From assembly GCA_946479055.1 (NCBI GenBank), contig CAMLEX010000003.1:1-25104 (forward strand): DNA of 25,104 nucleotides, in the 5' to 3' direction. Numbering within the stretch: the stretch's first letter is position 1; each line of letters begins with the position of its first letter. Shown here piece after piece: positions 14,351 through 22,452 of the stretch. The notes beneath the pieces were generated by a model, which worked only from the letters and a program-made list of their open reading frames with translations, did not search any database and had not been told where the DNA came from. The position numbers were made by a program, and so were the translations under genes. Source of the DNA: an uncultured Bacteroidota bacterium. GTDB taxonomy: Bacteria > Bacteroidota > Bacteroidia > Chitinophagales > Chitinophagaceae.

Positions 14351-15736
14351 TCATTTGGCCCCTTCCCTTTTATTCCACTTACTAATGACATATTCCCCTA
14401 TTTTTTTACCGAGTTCTAATCCTGTTTCGTTATCTGTTTTAAAATGAATACCAGCATAAAATCTTGAGTCAGCACATTCCTGTGCAGTCTTTTTAAACAA
14501 AGCTGCATCAGCAGGAAAAAAATATTGCAATACTGTACTGGCTACACTGGATGCAGTGGCATGACCGGAAGGATAACCTGGGAACGGCGGTGTTAAAATT
14601 AATGGATGATACGTTGTATCGTATTGAAAAGGCCGGATACCCCAGTAAGCATATTTTGCGTCCATGATGGCAATAGCAGCATCGTGGATAGCTACATGTA
14701 ACAATGTATAAATATTAACACAGGCTGGTGTATTTTTATCTAAGTGATACTCAAATATTTTTTGATTGGCCAGTTCGGTCCATATATCAAATCCCGTATG
14801 TGCTGCCCAGTAATAAGCAAGGCTGGCTGTCTGAAAATTTTGTTTAAACGTTTTAAGCTCCTGCATATCTTGTGCAAAATCAGGTGGCGCCGCAGGCCTG
14901 AACTGATTGCCTGAGTTTAATAGGAGAGGTTTAAAGGTTGCCCCCATTATACCCACCGGATAATCACCCCGCCAAAGTTTGGGATCAGTTTTCATAGTAC
15001 CTGTCCATGGTTTATCTGATCCATCATTCTTTGCTTCTTTAACTACCCGTTCCCCTACCTGCTCACCCAGTTTCCATCCAGCTTCCACATCGCTTGGAAA
15101 CTGGACTCCGGCATCTATCCTCGATTGAGCTGCTTCCTTTGCCATCTTCAATATTGAATCGGCTTTTGCAGGATAAAAATAAGAAAGCACCTTAGCCGCC
15201 GCTGCAGCTGCAACAGTATGTTCACAGGGATAGGACGGTGTGGCAGGAGCATCTATGAGTGTTTTGATGGAAGGATCAAATTGTGCAGGGCGTTTCCGCA
15301 TGTATTTGTATTTGAGTTTCCATGCTGCTGCCATGGCATCATTAATGGCTATATTCATCCACGCAGTAGGAGCTCTCAAAAAAGTTACAAAATCAAAGGA
15401 AGAACCGAAAGAGGTTAAACTATAACCAAGCTGATTCCAGCGGTAAGCAGGAGAACCAGCATCCCAGTATCGAATCTGATCTAACATTTTAGTATTCCTT
15501 TGAGCTGTTTTTTCTTTCAACTCTTTCAATTCTTTTTGGGTTTGTTCTTTATCCGGGGGAGCCGGAACGTTTATTTCTTTGGTGTAATTCACCAGGAATG
15601 TTTTCCACTCACCAGCTGCTATCGAACTTTTTTGTGAATCGTTGTTTTGCGCTAACGCAAATAACCCTGCACTACAAAAAAGAATAGCCAGTAATAGTTG
15701 CGGTGTTTTTTCAGTAAAATAATGTTTTGTAAACAT
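14351..15736 (-). CDS. Secreted vanadium haloperoxidase/PAP2 superfamily protein
   Basis: A 461-aa exported enzyme of the vanadium-dependent haloperoxidase/acid phosphatase superfamily, which uses vanadate for halide oxidation or hydrolyses phosphate esters. The start is the ATG at 15734-15736, which gives signal peptide TPQLLLAILFCSAGLFALAQ; the longer frame to 15997 overlaps the regulator gene and is rejected. The C-terminal half has the whole site: Lys361-x6-Arg368-Pro, YPSGH (388-392), and SRFYAGIHFKTD (Arg425, His431, Asp435). The N-terminal half repeats the same layout at a constant offset of 219 residues but has PCEH and Gln212 in place of PSGH and His431, so it looks inactive. A coiled, Lys/Glu-rich stretch lies at about 63-80. 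The AraC-type gene just upstream and the direct repeats at 15847-15878 suggest inducible expression. Peroxidase versus phosphatase activity cannot be decided. Confidence 0.85.
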   Translation of the reverse strand: MFTKHYFTEKTPQLLLAILFCSAGLFALAQNNDSQKSSIAAGEWKTFLVNYTKEINVPAPPDKEQTQKELKELKEKTAQRNTKMLDQIRYWDAGSPAYRWNQLGYSLTSFGSSFDFVTFLRAPTAWMNIAINDAMAAAWKLKYKYMRKRPAQFDPSIKTLIDAPATPSYPCEHTVAAAAAAKVLSYFYPAKADSILKMAKEAAQSRIDAGVQFPSDVEAGWKLGEQVGERVVKEAKNDGSDKPWTGTMKTDPKLWRGDYPVGIMGATFKPLLLNSGNQFRPAAPPDFAQDMQELKTFKQNFQTASLAYYWAAHTGFDIWTELANQKIFEYHLDKNTPACVNIYTLLHVAIHDAAIAIMDAKYAYWGIRPFQYDTTYHPLILTPPFPGYPSGHATASSVASTVLQYFFPADAALFKKTAQECADSRFYAGIHFKTDNETGLELGKKIGEYVISKWNKREGAK

Positions 15737-15810
15737 AGCAGTAAAGTTTAAAATGTTAAAGTCAATGAATACTAACGAACAACAAGGGAGGAATAAATAA
15801 CAAGCTTTAT

Positions 15811-15818
15811 CAAAGTTA
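15811..15818 (-). promoter_or_regulatory. -7 element TAacTTTG of the haloperoxidase gene
   Basis: Read on the minus strand this is TAACTTTG, an exact match to the Bacteroidota consensus TAnnTTTG. It lies 74 nt upstream of the haloperoxidase ATG. I see no TTTG-type -33 element at the usual spacing, which is typical of activator-dependent promoters. The paired repeats at 15847-15878 lie just upstream, where an activator would bind. Confidence 0.5.
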
Positions 15819-15846
15819 TTTCCGGATTTTAAAAACCGCTTTGCTA

Positions 15847-15878
15847 TACGGTTCAAAAAAATGCGATTACGGTTCAAA
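15847..15878 (-). promoter_or_regulatory. Direct-repeat operator for the AraC-type regulator
   Basis: Two identical 11-bp copies of TACGGTTCAAA (plus-strand reading) lie at 15847-15857 and 15868-15878, start-to-start distance 21 bp, i.e. two helical turns on the same DNA face. AraC-family proteins bind such tandem direct repeats through their two helix-turn-helix motifs. The site lies in the 148-nt gap between araC and the haloperoxidase gene, about 28 nt upstream of the -7 element. Binding by this particular regulator is inferred from position and geometry. Confidence 0.55.
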
Positions 15879-15884
15879 TAATGA

Positions 15885-16763
15885 TCAAAAATGATTGGCC
15901 GCAACCTGTTTGCGACACTGCAGAGGAGAAACACCAAAATGGCTTTTGAATGCACGGCTAAAATGAGTATAGTTTTTAAAACCACTCTCCCCGGCAATAT
16001 CAGTAATAGACTTATCAGACGTTACTACTAGATGGCGAGCCCTTCCCAATCTCTTCTCATGAAGCCAGTGGCCTGGCGGAATTCCATATACAGTTTGAAA
16101 ATCTCTTTTAAAGGAGGATAAACTGCGGTGACACAGTCGGGCATACTCATGCAATTCAAGAGCATAACAACAGTTACGTTCCATGATATCCTGCAGATCA
16201 ACGGTGTTCGTCAGAAATAATTTATAGAAGTAAGCTGTTAATTCTTTATTCGTTGAATTCGCAATAATATTGAGTAGTAGTTCCCTGAATTTTAATTCCA
16301 GCAGATCTTCGGGTGGTTGTGTGCCGGAAGTGAAATAGGAAATCACCGATTCATAAAACGAGATCAGCACATCAGTGGTGTCTACTGACAACACAAGATC
16401 ACCTGTAACCATTGATAGCTCAATACGTGGAAAAAGTGAAGCGTTTTCCCTGGCAAAAGATTGGATATAACTATCCGGAACATAAAACATCAACGCACAA
16501 AAAGTTTCTTCGTCTACTTTTTCAATTCCGCAACCTCCTTTTTTCATAAACACAGTTGCTCCCTGCTGTAAAAGCCAGGAACGTTCCCGACTATACACCA
16601 TATGATTTCCGCTTATCACATACAAAAAACAATTATGCTCCGCCCAGTCTTCCGCTTTTGTAAAATCAGGTGGACAGTCTATTATCAGGAACAATAATTC
16701 TTTGCAGGAAAACTGTTTAAATTCCTCCGGGTGGCTCTTTACATAATCGTAATAGTTCACCAT
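15885..16763 (-). CDS. AraC family transcriptional regulator
   Basis: A 292-aa DNA-binding regulator. The C-terminal about 100 residues carry the two helix-turn-helix motifs of the AraC/XylS family: ALELHEYARLCHRSLSSFKR then DFQTVYGIPPGHWLHEKRLG, and SITDIAGESGFKNYTHFSRA with FKSHFGVSPLQCRKQV. The N-terminal half (residues about 30-120) looks like a cupin-type sensing domain (FLYVISGNHMVYSRERSWLL, GATVFMKKGGCGIEKV), similar in layout to ExsA-like regulators; the inducer is unknown. The start is the ATG at 16761-16763. It is in line with the haloperoxidase gene, 148 nt upstream of its ATG, and the direct repeats in that gap are the likely operator. No copy of the repeat was seen upstream of araC itself. 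Confidence 0.9.
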   Translation of the reverse strand: MVNYYDYVKSHPEEFKQFSCKELLFLIIDCPPDFTKAEDWAEHNCFLYVISGNHMVYSRERSWLLQQGATVFMKKGGCGIEKVDEETFCALMFYVPDSYIQSFARENASLFPRIELSMVTGDLVLSVDTTDVLISFYESVISYFTSGTQPPEDLLELKFRELLLNIIANSTNKELTAYFYKLFLTNTVDLQDIMERNCCYALELHEYARLCHRSLSSFKRDFQTVYGIPPGHWLHEKRLGRARHLVVTSDKSITDIAGESGFKNYTHFSRAFKSHFGVSPLQCRKQVAANHF

Positions 16764-16878
16764 AGAAATACCCGTTGTATGGCACTGCTAAGTTAAATAA
16801 AAGGCAAGAGAAGAAACCAGGTTTCCGGCTAGAAGGCGGTTGTAAGTATTTAAATTTTCCCTGTTTGTAGGTTCATCT

Positions 16879-18423
16879 TTACAAAGGAATATTCCCATGT
16901 TTCTTCCTTGGCAGCTTAGCCACTTTATTCTCCAGCATCGCAAAGGCTTTGATCAGCTTAATACGTGTGTATTTTGGTTCTATTACTTCATCAATAAAAC
17001 CTCTTTCAGCAGCCAGGTAGGGAGTGGCGAATTTTTCGGCATACTCCGCTTCTTTTTCCACCAGTTTTTTTGCAGGGTCAGCCGCTTCTGAAATTTCTTT
17101 TTTGAAAATAATTTCGCTGGCTCCTTTGGCACCCATAACTGCTATTTCAGCAGTGGGCCAGGCAAAATTCATATCGGCACCGATATGTTTTGAATTCATC
17201 ACATCATAGGCGCCGCCATAAGCTTTCCTGGTAATAACCGTAACCCGTGGCACAGTCGCTTCACTTAATGCATATAAAAGTTTGGCGCCATTGGTGATAA
17301 TGCCATGCCATTCCTGGTCGGTACCCGGCAAAAACCCCGGCACATCCACCAATACCAGTAAAGGAATATTGAAGCAATCACAAAAACGGGTGAACCGTGC
17401 CGCTTTTCTTGAACTTTCAATGTCAAGCACGCCGGCCAAACTCATGGGCTGATTAGCCACAATGCCAATACTCCTGCCCGCCAGTCTTGCAAAACCTACT
17501 ACAATATTCGTTGCATACTCTTTATGAATTTCAAAAAATGAATCATCATCACAAATACCTTCCACTACTTCACGCATATCATAAGGTTGGTTAGTACTTG
17601 CAGGAATAAGCGATTCTAACGACTCTCTTGTTTCATTTCCTAACGTATATGGAATTTTTGGAGTGGCATCCTCGCAGTTTTGAGGGATATAACTCAATAA
17701 CTTTTTCACCTCTTCAATACACTCCATGTCATTCGCAGCCGTTAAATGGGTAACCCCCGATTTTGTAGAATGTGTAGAAGCACCACCCAGCTCTTCCGAG
17801 CTTACTTCTTCATTAGTAACAGTCTTTACCACATTAGGTCCTGTAACGAACATATAACTCGTATTCTCCACCATCAATGTAAAATCAGTAATAGCAGGAG
17901 AATATACGGCACCACCGGCACAGGGCCCCATGATCGCTGATATCTGCGGTATAACACCAGAAGCCAAAACGTTCCTGTAAAAAATATCTGCATAGCCACC
18001 CAATGATCTTACACCTTCCTGTATCCTTGCTCCACCGGAATCATTCAGCCCTATCATAGGCGCACCGGTCTTCATGGCAAGATCCATCACTTTACAGACC
18101 TTCTCTGCATGTGTTTCAGATAGTGCACCACCGAACACAGTAAAATCCTGTGCAAAAACATAAGCGAGACGACCATTGATGGTACCATAGCCGGTAACAA
18201 CACCATCGCCATAAAACTGTTGATCTTCCATGCCGAAATCTTTGGTACGGTGAAGCACTAATGCGCCGATCTCTTCAAAAGATCCCGGATCCATCAGCAG
18301 ACTGATACGTTCTCTTGCAGTCAGCTTTCCTTTTTTATGCTGCGTTGCATTTCTTGCTGCGCCACCACCGAGCTTTCCTTTTTCGATCTTTTCTTTTAAT
18401 ATCTCTGCTTTAGATTTCTTCAT
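16879..18423 (-). CDS. pccB: Acyl-CoA carboxylase carboxyltransferase subunit (probably propionyl-CoA)
   Basis: Transfers the carboxyl group from carboxybiotin to an acyl-CoA, most likely propionyl-CoA to give methylmalonyl-CoA. The 514-aa length and two crotonase-like halves fit PccB. Seen features: [20 protein letters not shown] near the start, [20 protein letters not shown] (first oxyanion region), [16 protein letters not shown], and in the second half [34 protein letters not shown] and the terminal RKKHGNIPL. The Asp in GGAYDVM (about residue 407) is at the position where actinobacterial PccB has Asp and acetyl-CoA-using enzymes have Ile, favouring propionyl-CoA; that rule is from memory of the Streptomyces enzymes. 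It is the last gene of the bccp-accC-pccB series, separated from accC by 415 nt. Confidence 0.92.
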   Translation of the reverse strand: MKKSKAEILKEKIEKGKLGGGAARNATQHKKGKLTARERISLLMDPGSFEEIGALVLHRTKDFGMEDQQFYGDGVVTGYGTINGRLAYVFAQDFTVFGGALSETHAEKVCKVMDLAMKTGAPMIGLNDSGGARIQEGVRSLGGYADIFYRNVLASGVIPQISAIMGPCAGGAVYSPAITDFTLMVENTSYMFVTGPNVVKTVTNEEVSSEELGGASTHSTKSGVTHLTAANDMECIEEVKKLLSYIPQNCEDATPKIPYTLGNETRESLESLIPASTNQPYDMREVVEGICDDDSFFEIHKEYATNIVVGFARLAGRSIGIVANQPMSLAGVLDIESSRKAARFTRFCDCFNIPLLVLVDVPGFLPGTDQEWHGIITNGAKLLYALSEATVPRVTVITRKAYGGAYDVMNSKHIGADMNFAWPTAEIAVMGAKGASEIIFKKEISEAADPAKKLVEKEAEYAEKFATPYLAAERGFIDEVIEPKYTRIKLIKAFAMLENKVAKLPRKKHGNIPL

Positions 18424-18838
18424 TGTAACTAAAATTAATGCATAATTTCTTTAGACTGTAAAGCCTTGGGGATTATCGAATACCCTATTTACTTTTTTGT
18501 CTTAACACAAAAAAGTAACAAAAAAAGTCAAGGAAAAAAAGAATGCTCCGCCTTTTTTCCGGCCAACGCACAAAGACTCTGAAAGGTTGGAACAACTTTA
18601 CAGCCAATGGAGTGGTAGTGCCAGACTCCGCTGTTTATTATTAACCGACACTGCAGGCACTGCTTTTTAGCCTGGCTTGTTGAAAGAAGAAATTGTCTTA
18701 TAGAAGGCGAAAAAGAGGTGCTGGAAATCACTTTTAACGGCTGGGTTGGCAAGATCATCACACTCAAAGAATTATTTTTTCCATCGGGCTTAAACAAATG
18801 TCCAGAAGATTTATCTGTGTAAATCCATCCAATCTGCG
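18424..18838. other. Long spacer inside the carboxylase cluster
   Basis: 415 nt between accC and pccB. It contains the hairpin at 18489-18518, then a stretch (about 18520-18570) whose minus-strand reading gives AGKKAEHSFFP, and near accC the string ATCTGTGTAAATCCATCCAATC. Both resemble intergenic elements I have seen in other Bacteroidota genomes; this is recollection, not a search. Frames of 60-110 codons are open on both strands, but none has a plausible start and composition. The plus-strand frame ending GLNKCPEDLSV lacks an ATG and the minus-strand frame starts inside accC. Most likely a non-coding repeat element. Confidence 0.5.
18489..18518. repeat. Perfect 12-bp inverted repeat upstream of pccB
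   Basis: TTACTTTTTTGT (18489-18500) and ACAAAAAAGTAA (18507-18518) are perfect reverse complements around loop CTTAAC. It lies 66 nt upstream of the pccB start. AT-rich stems like this could act as a weak terminator or RNA-stability element between accC and pccB, or be the end of an intergenic repeat. Confidence 0.7.
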
Positions 18839-20323
18839 TCATCCTTGTTTCCCTCTCAACCTGTTTGTCCAATTAGTAGGAACAGCCTCAACCGGTTTAA
18901 TTTCTTTTTGTTTATCCAACCAGTATCTCAACGCAATCATAGAAGCAAGCTCCGCATTGCTCCTTTGTTTATCTACTAACTTTTCCGGCGTATAACAATC
19001 TTTTACAAAATGCGTATCAAATTTACCCGACAAAAAAGCTTCATGATCAAAAACAAAACTGCCAAAGGGTAATGTGGTGGCCACTCCTTCAATTTTATAT
19101 TCCTTAATAGCGGCCTTCATTTTCTGAATAGCATCCGTTCTGTTTTTTCCATGTGTCACCAGTTTAGCGATCATCGGATCATAGTAAACAGGAATGGTCA
19201 TTCCTTCCTCATATCCATCATCCACTCTTATGCCTTCACCCTGCGGTTTGGAATATTTTGTAAGTGTACCAATAGAAGGCAGGAAATCATCCAATGGATC
19301 TTCTGCATACACTCTTAATTCAAGCGAATGACCGTTGATGGAAAGATCATCCTGTGTGAATCCCAATTTTTCTCCTCTTGCTATTTTTATCTGTTCTTCT
19401 ACCAGGTCAATACCTGTTATCATTTCAGTAACGGGATGCTCTACCTGCAGCCGTGTATTCATTTCAAGAAAATAAAAATTCAATTGATCATCTACTAAAA
19501 ATTCTACCGTACCTGTACTTGTATAATGACAGGATTTAGCAACCATCACTGCCGCTTCACCCATTTTTTGCCGCAGTTCCGGTGTTAGAATTGATGAAGG
19601 CGATTCTTCCACTACTTTCTGATGTCGCCGCTGTATGCTGCATTCCCGCTCAAATAAATGAACTGTATTGCCATATTTATCAGCCAATACCTGTATCTCT
19701 ATATGGCGTGGAGAGCTGACATATTTCTCAATAAACACAGCGCCATCTCCAAAAGCGGACCTTGCTTCGCTGATGGCTCTTTGCATTTGCTCTTCCAGAT
19801 CATTTTCTTTTTCTACTATCCGCATTCCCTTGCCGCCACCACCTGCAGAAGCTTTGATAAGGACAGGATAACCTATTTTACCCGCTATTGCTTTTGCGAT
19901 GGTTATATCTTCAATTGCTTCATCTATACCCGGCACCATCGGAATATTATATTTTTTCACACATTCCTTCGCTGCCAGTTTCGAACCCATTATCCGCATA
20001 GCATCCGGACCGGGCCCGATAAAACGAATGCCAGCTTCTTCCACTTTTTTTGCAAACTCAGCATTCTCGCTCAGAAATCCATAACCGGGATGAATACCAT
20101 CCACACCCAATTCTTTTGCAAATGCGATTATTTTATCAGCATTAAGATATGAGTGATCAGAAGCTGAAGCGCCGAGACAAACAGCTTCATCAGCGAATTT
20201 TACATGAGGAGAATTCCGGTCTGATTCAGAAAAAACGGCTACACATTGAATACCCATTTTCCGTATCGTTCGCATTATTCTTAAAGCAATTTCTCCGCGG
20301 TTGGCAACTAATATCTTTTGCAT
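18839..20323 (-). CDS. accC: Biotin carboxylase subunit of acyl-CoA carboxylase
   Basis: ATP-dependent carboxylation of biotin on the carrier subunit using bicarbonate. At 494 aa it is a biotin carboxylase (about 445 aa) plus a short tail. Features: KILVANRGEIALRIMRT at the start, GYGFLSENAEFA, the ATP-grasp glycine loop IKASAGGGGKGMRIV, HIEIQVLADKYGNTVHLFER, ECSIQRRHQKVVEE, EMNTRLQVEHPVTEMITG and DPMIAKLV. The tail ends in PTNWTNRLRG, resembling the start of the linker region that in single-chain propionyl-CoA carboxylase alpha joins to the biotin carrier; here that part is on the separate neighbouring gene. Start ATG at 20321-20323. It lies 115 nt after the carrier gene on the same strand and functions with it and pccB. 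Confidence 0.93.
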   Translation of the reverse strand: MQKILVANRGEIALRIMRTIRKMGIQCVAVFSESDRNSPHVKFADEAVCLGASASDHSYLNADKIIAFAKELGVDGIHPGYGFLSENAEFAKKVEEAGIRFIGPGPDAMRIMGSKLAAKECVKKYNIPMVPGIDEAIEDITIAKAIAGKIGYPVLIKASAGGGGKGMRIVEKENDLEEQMQRAISEARSAFGDGAVFIEKYVSSPRHIEIQVLADKYGNTVHLFERECSIQRRHQKVVEESPSSILTPELRQKMGEAAVMVAKSCHYTSTGTVEFLVDDQLNFYFLEMNTRLQVEHPVTEMITGIDLVEEQIKIARGEKLGFTQDDLSINGHSLELRVYAEDPLDDFLPSIGTLTKYSKPQGEGIRVDDGYEEGMTIPVYYDPMIAKLVTHGKNRTDAIQKMKAAIKEYKIEGVATTLPFGSFVFDHEAFLSGKFDTHFVKDCYTPEKLVDKQRSNAELASMIALRYWLDKQKEIKPVEAVPTNWTNRLRGKQG

Positions 20324-20349
20324 CGTTGGTTATTAATTGAATATTGAGG

Positions 20350-20405
20350 ATTGAACATGGAGCATTTCTGCTGTTGGGTATTGAAGTCAATGCTCAATGT
20401 TCAAT
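20350..20405. repeat. Inverted repeat between carrier and biotin carboxylase genes
   Basis: ATTGAACATGGAGCAT (20350-20365) and ATGCTCAATGTTCAAT (20390-20405) are reverse complements at 15 of 16 positions, separated by 24 nt. The spacer of 115 nt also repeats ATTGA/TCAAT strings. It could form a stable RNA stem between bccp and accC. No T-run follows on the minus strand, so it is not an obvious terminator; an intergenic repeat or mRNA-processing hairpin is more likely. Confidence 0.6.
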
Positions 20406-20438
20406 GAATGAAATACATCTTTCCTGATAATATTGTTC

Positions 20439-20930
20439 CTACTCCAGTTCTACCAGCACCTGTCCTTTTTCAACAGCTTGCCCAGGAACCACCGCTATTT
20501 TTTTTATTCTTGCAGTAGTATGGATCAGGATACTGTTTTCCATTTTCATGGCTCCCAGAATTAAGATCTTATCGCCTTCTTTTACATCCTGACCATCGGC
20601 TACAGCAATTTCCAATACCAAGCCGGGCATAGGCGCTTTAATATCTTTGATTGTTTTATTGACAACTGAACTAAACCCCATTTTCTCCAGCACCTGGTCC
20701 AGTTCGTCCTTTATTTCAATCTCAATTATTTCACCATCTATTTCGATCTTTAATTTTTTAGCTGTTGCACTAGCCTCAATCAATTTTATATTTACACAAC
20801 GATGATCTTTAATTAGATTAAATTCCGTTGGAGACAATTGAACAATGTCAGCGCTGTCTATCATCATTCTGGTAAATGAAAACATAAACTCATTTGCTTT
20901 TACACTATAACTCTTGTTGCCGTCTGACAT
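20439..20930 (-). CDS. Biotin carboxyl carrier subunit
   Basis: A 163-aa carrier whose biotin shuttles carboxyl groups between the biotin carboxylase and carboxyltransferase encoded next to it. The C-terminal biotinyl domain (about residues 95-163) has KAPMPGLVLEIAVADGQDV, then the biotinylation motif AMKM with Lys129, and the closing VVPGQAVEKGQVLVELE. Residues 1-90 are beta-rich (VNIKLIEASATAKKLKIEID, GEIIEIEIKDELD) and probably correspond to the linker domain of single-chain propionyl-CoA carboxylase alpha, so the chain appears split between this gene and accC. Start ATG at 20928-20930. It is the first gene of the cluster. A 20-codon ATG frame (20975-21037) lies just upstream on the same strand. 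Confidence 0.88.
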   Translation of the reverse strand: MSDGNKSYSVKANEFMFSFTRMMIDSADIVQLSPTEFNLIKDHRCVNIKLIEASATAKKLKIEIDGEIIEIEIKDELDQVLEKMGFSSVVNKTIKDIKAPMPGLVLEIAVADGQDVKEGDKILILGAMKMENSILIHTTARIKKIAVVPGQAVEKGQVLVELE

Positions 20931-21050
20931 AAGTGAAGATTATCCTGTAAATTAAGTAATCTGAAATTTGAAAATCAAACTATGCTGATCCTTATTTTAA
21001 ATTCATCCGGATTGCCGATGTGATATAGATTATCCATACAGATCGGTTTG

Positions 21051-21716
21051 TTATAAGGAATGCTCCAACTGGTTCAATACGGATAAAGATATCCATAACC
21101 AAAGAAGGCCGATGATAAAACCCGCCAGCACATCACTGGCATAGTGAACACGCAGGTATACCCTGCTATATCCAATCACTATTATTAACAATAACAATAG
21201 AACGGCCACCAGCCACCTGATCCAATCGATATCGATAGTGTGCAATAAAATATACATGAGCAAGCCGTAGAAAGTAACGGACATGATCGCATGTCCACTG
21301 GGAAAACTCAATCCTTTGGCTGCTTTCAGCAAAGGGGATAATGGCCGCTTACGCTGAAATAAATATTTAAGCAAAAACATCAGCACAAGGCTGCTCAGGG
21401 CGATAGTAATGATGCGGATAGAAAACCAGTTCTGATGTTTTACAGCAAAATAAAAAATAAGCAACAGGTTAGCTGGAATAAGGAATTGATGTTTGCCCAA
21501 AAAAGTAATGAACAACATGATACTGTTCTTTACCGGGCTTATGGATGGTTTGATCTTTTCAAAAATAGCCAGGTCAATGGGTTTATATTTCCGGATCGGT
21601 TTGCGGATCAAAAAGACAAGGATGCCTATAACAGCGGCAAACAACGACAGCGAAAGCAATGTCTCTGCTATAATTAAAATGCTGATCTCCCAAAAATGCA
21701 TGGACTCTTCCGGCAT
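21051..21716 (-). CDS. Membrane PAP2 family phosphatase
   Basis: A 221-aa inner-membrane lipid phosphatase of the type-2 phosphatidic acid phosphatase family, likely acting on lipid phosphates or undecaprenyl pyrophosphate; the substrate is not determinable. All three motifs are intact: Lys117-x6-Arg124-Pro, FPSGH (138-142) and SRVYLRVHYASD (Arg185, His191, Asp195). About five or six hydrophobic helices surround them. The ATG at 21714-21716 is chosen; an ATG 15 nt further in is also possible, and the longest frame begins with a TTG at 21743. It follows the metallopeptidase gene on the same strand across about 150 nt. Confidence 0.88.
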   Translation of the reverse strand: MPEESMHFWEISILIIAETLLSLSLFAAVIGILVFLIRKPIRKYKPIDLAIFEKIKPSISPVKNSIMLFITFLGKHQFLIPANLLLIFYFAVKHQNWFSIRIITIALSSLVLMFLLKYLFQRKRPLSPLLKAAKGLSFPSGHAIMSVTFYGLLMYILLHTIDIDWIRWLVAVLLLLLIIVIGYSRVYLRVHYASDVLAGFIIGLLWLWISLSVLNQLEHSL

Positions 21717-21864
21717 ATGTAAATTTATGCAAAGAACATGCAAGGGTTCAGGATATGGAGTAGAAGCCCCTGGTAATACCTATTTTTATCGACTGTGGAG
21801 ATGCCAACTCAATGTAAGGATGGGGATACAACTTAGAACAGAAAGTATTTTCCAGAAAACTGAA

Positions 21865-22452
21865 TTAGTTTTTTGCTTTAGCAATATTGTCTTTTGTATT
21901 GGCTGCCCTGCTCCACCCTTTTTCAATGGCGATCATGCGGGAACCCCTCGCCGGATGTGTTCTTGTTGCTTCGGCATTGGCAATATATTTCATTACTTCC
22001 TGCGACTGCTCCAACGAAGCCCCCAGTTTGTAGAGTACAAAGCCGGCGAATTCATCTGCTTCCAGTTCAAGGGCGGGTTTGCTGCCAGATTTTTTTATGG
22101 TGTGACCATTCAGGTGATGACCTACTTCATGGGCCAGCAGGGCGATAGCAGCCCATTTATCTTTTGTAGCATTATTGATCCAATTGATAAATGAAGGATT
22201 GTATAAAATGTATCTTTTCCTGTGCGTAATGGACGCTTCTACATTGTTCACCTTTGCTTCCTTTAATTCAAAATCTGCCTGCAGACCCAACACATCCATA
22301 ATTTTTGTCAGCATCTGCCGGGCATCAGAAATTGAAAGGGTTGTTGTATCACTGTAAGCAATTGAACTTTGACTATTGTTTGCCTCTTGGGTTCGGGCAA
22401 AGCTGAGATGGGCAGATATTATAAATAAAGCAATCAGAATGATTTGTCTCAT
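21865..22452 (-). CDS. Secreted M48-like metallopeptidase
   Basis: A 195-aa exported zinc peptidase. Signal peptide MRQIILIALFIISAHLSFAR (cleavage near residue 20) precedes a short domain with the zinc motif AHEVGHHLNGHT (His108, Glu109, His112), the downstream ligand motif ELEADEFAG (Glu129 as likely third ligand, Asp133) and THPARGSRM, corresponding to the HPxxxxR pattern of M48 peptidases. It lacks the membrane helices of HtpX and the TPR tail of BepA-like proteins, so it is a minimal periplasmic form. Substrate unknown. Start ATG at 22450-22452. The PAP2 gene lies about 150 nt downstream on the same strand; shared transcription is possible. Confidence 0.85.
   Translation of the reverse strand: MRQIILIALFIISAHLSFARTQEANNSQSSIAYSDTTTLSISDARQMLTKIMDVLGLQADFELKEAKVNNVEASITHRKRYILYNPSFINWINNATKDKWAAIALLAHEVGHHLNGHTIKKSGSKPALELEADEFAGFVLYKLGASLEQSQEVMKYIANAEATRTHPARGSRMIAIEKGWSRAANTKDNIAKAKN

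Noticed and set aside
15737..15997. 87-residue extension of the haloperoxidase gene
   Set aside because: It overlaps the araC coding end and covers the direct repeats and -7 element; the ATG at 15736 starts a clear signal peptide.
18528..18872. 114-codon minus-strand frame between accC and pccB
   Set aside because: Starts inside accC, has low-complexity Ser/Gln/Leu composition, and lies over the repeat-like spacer; no family recognised.
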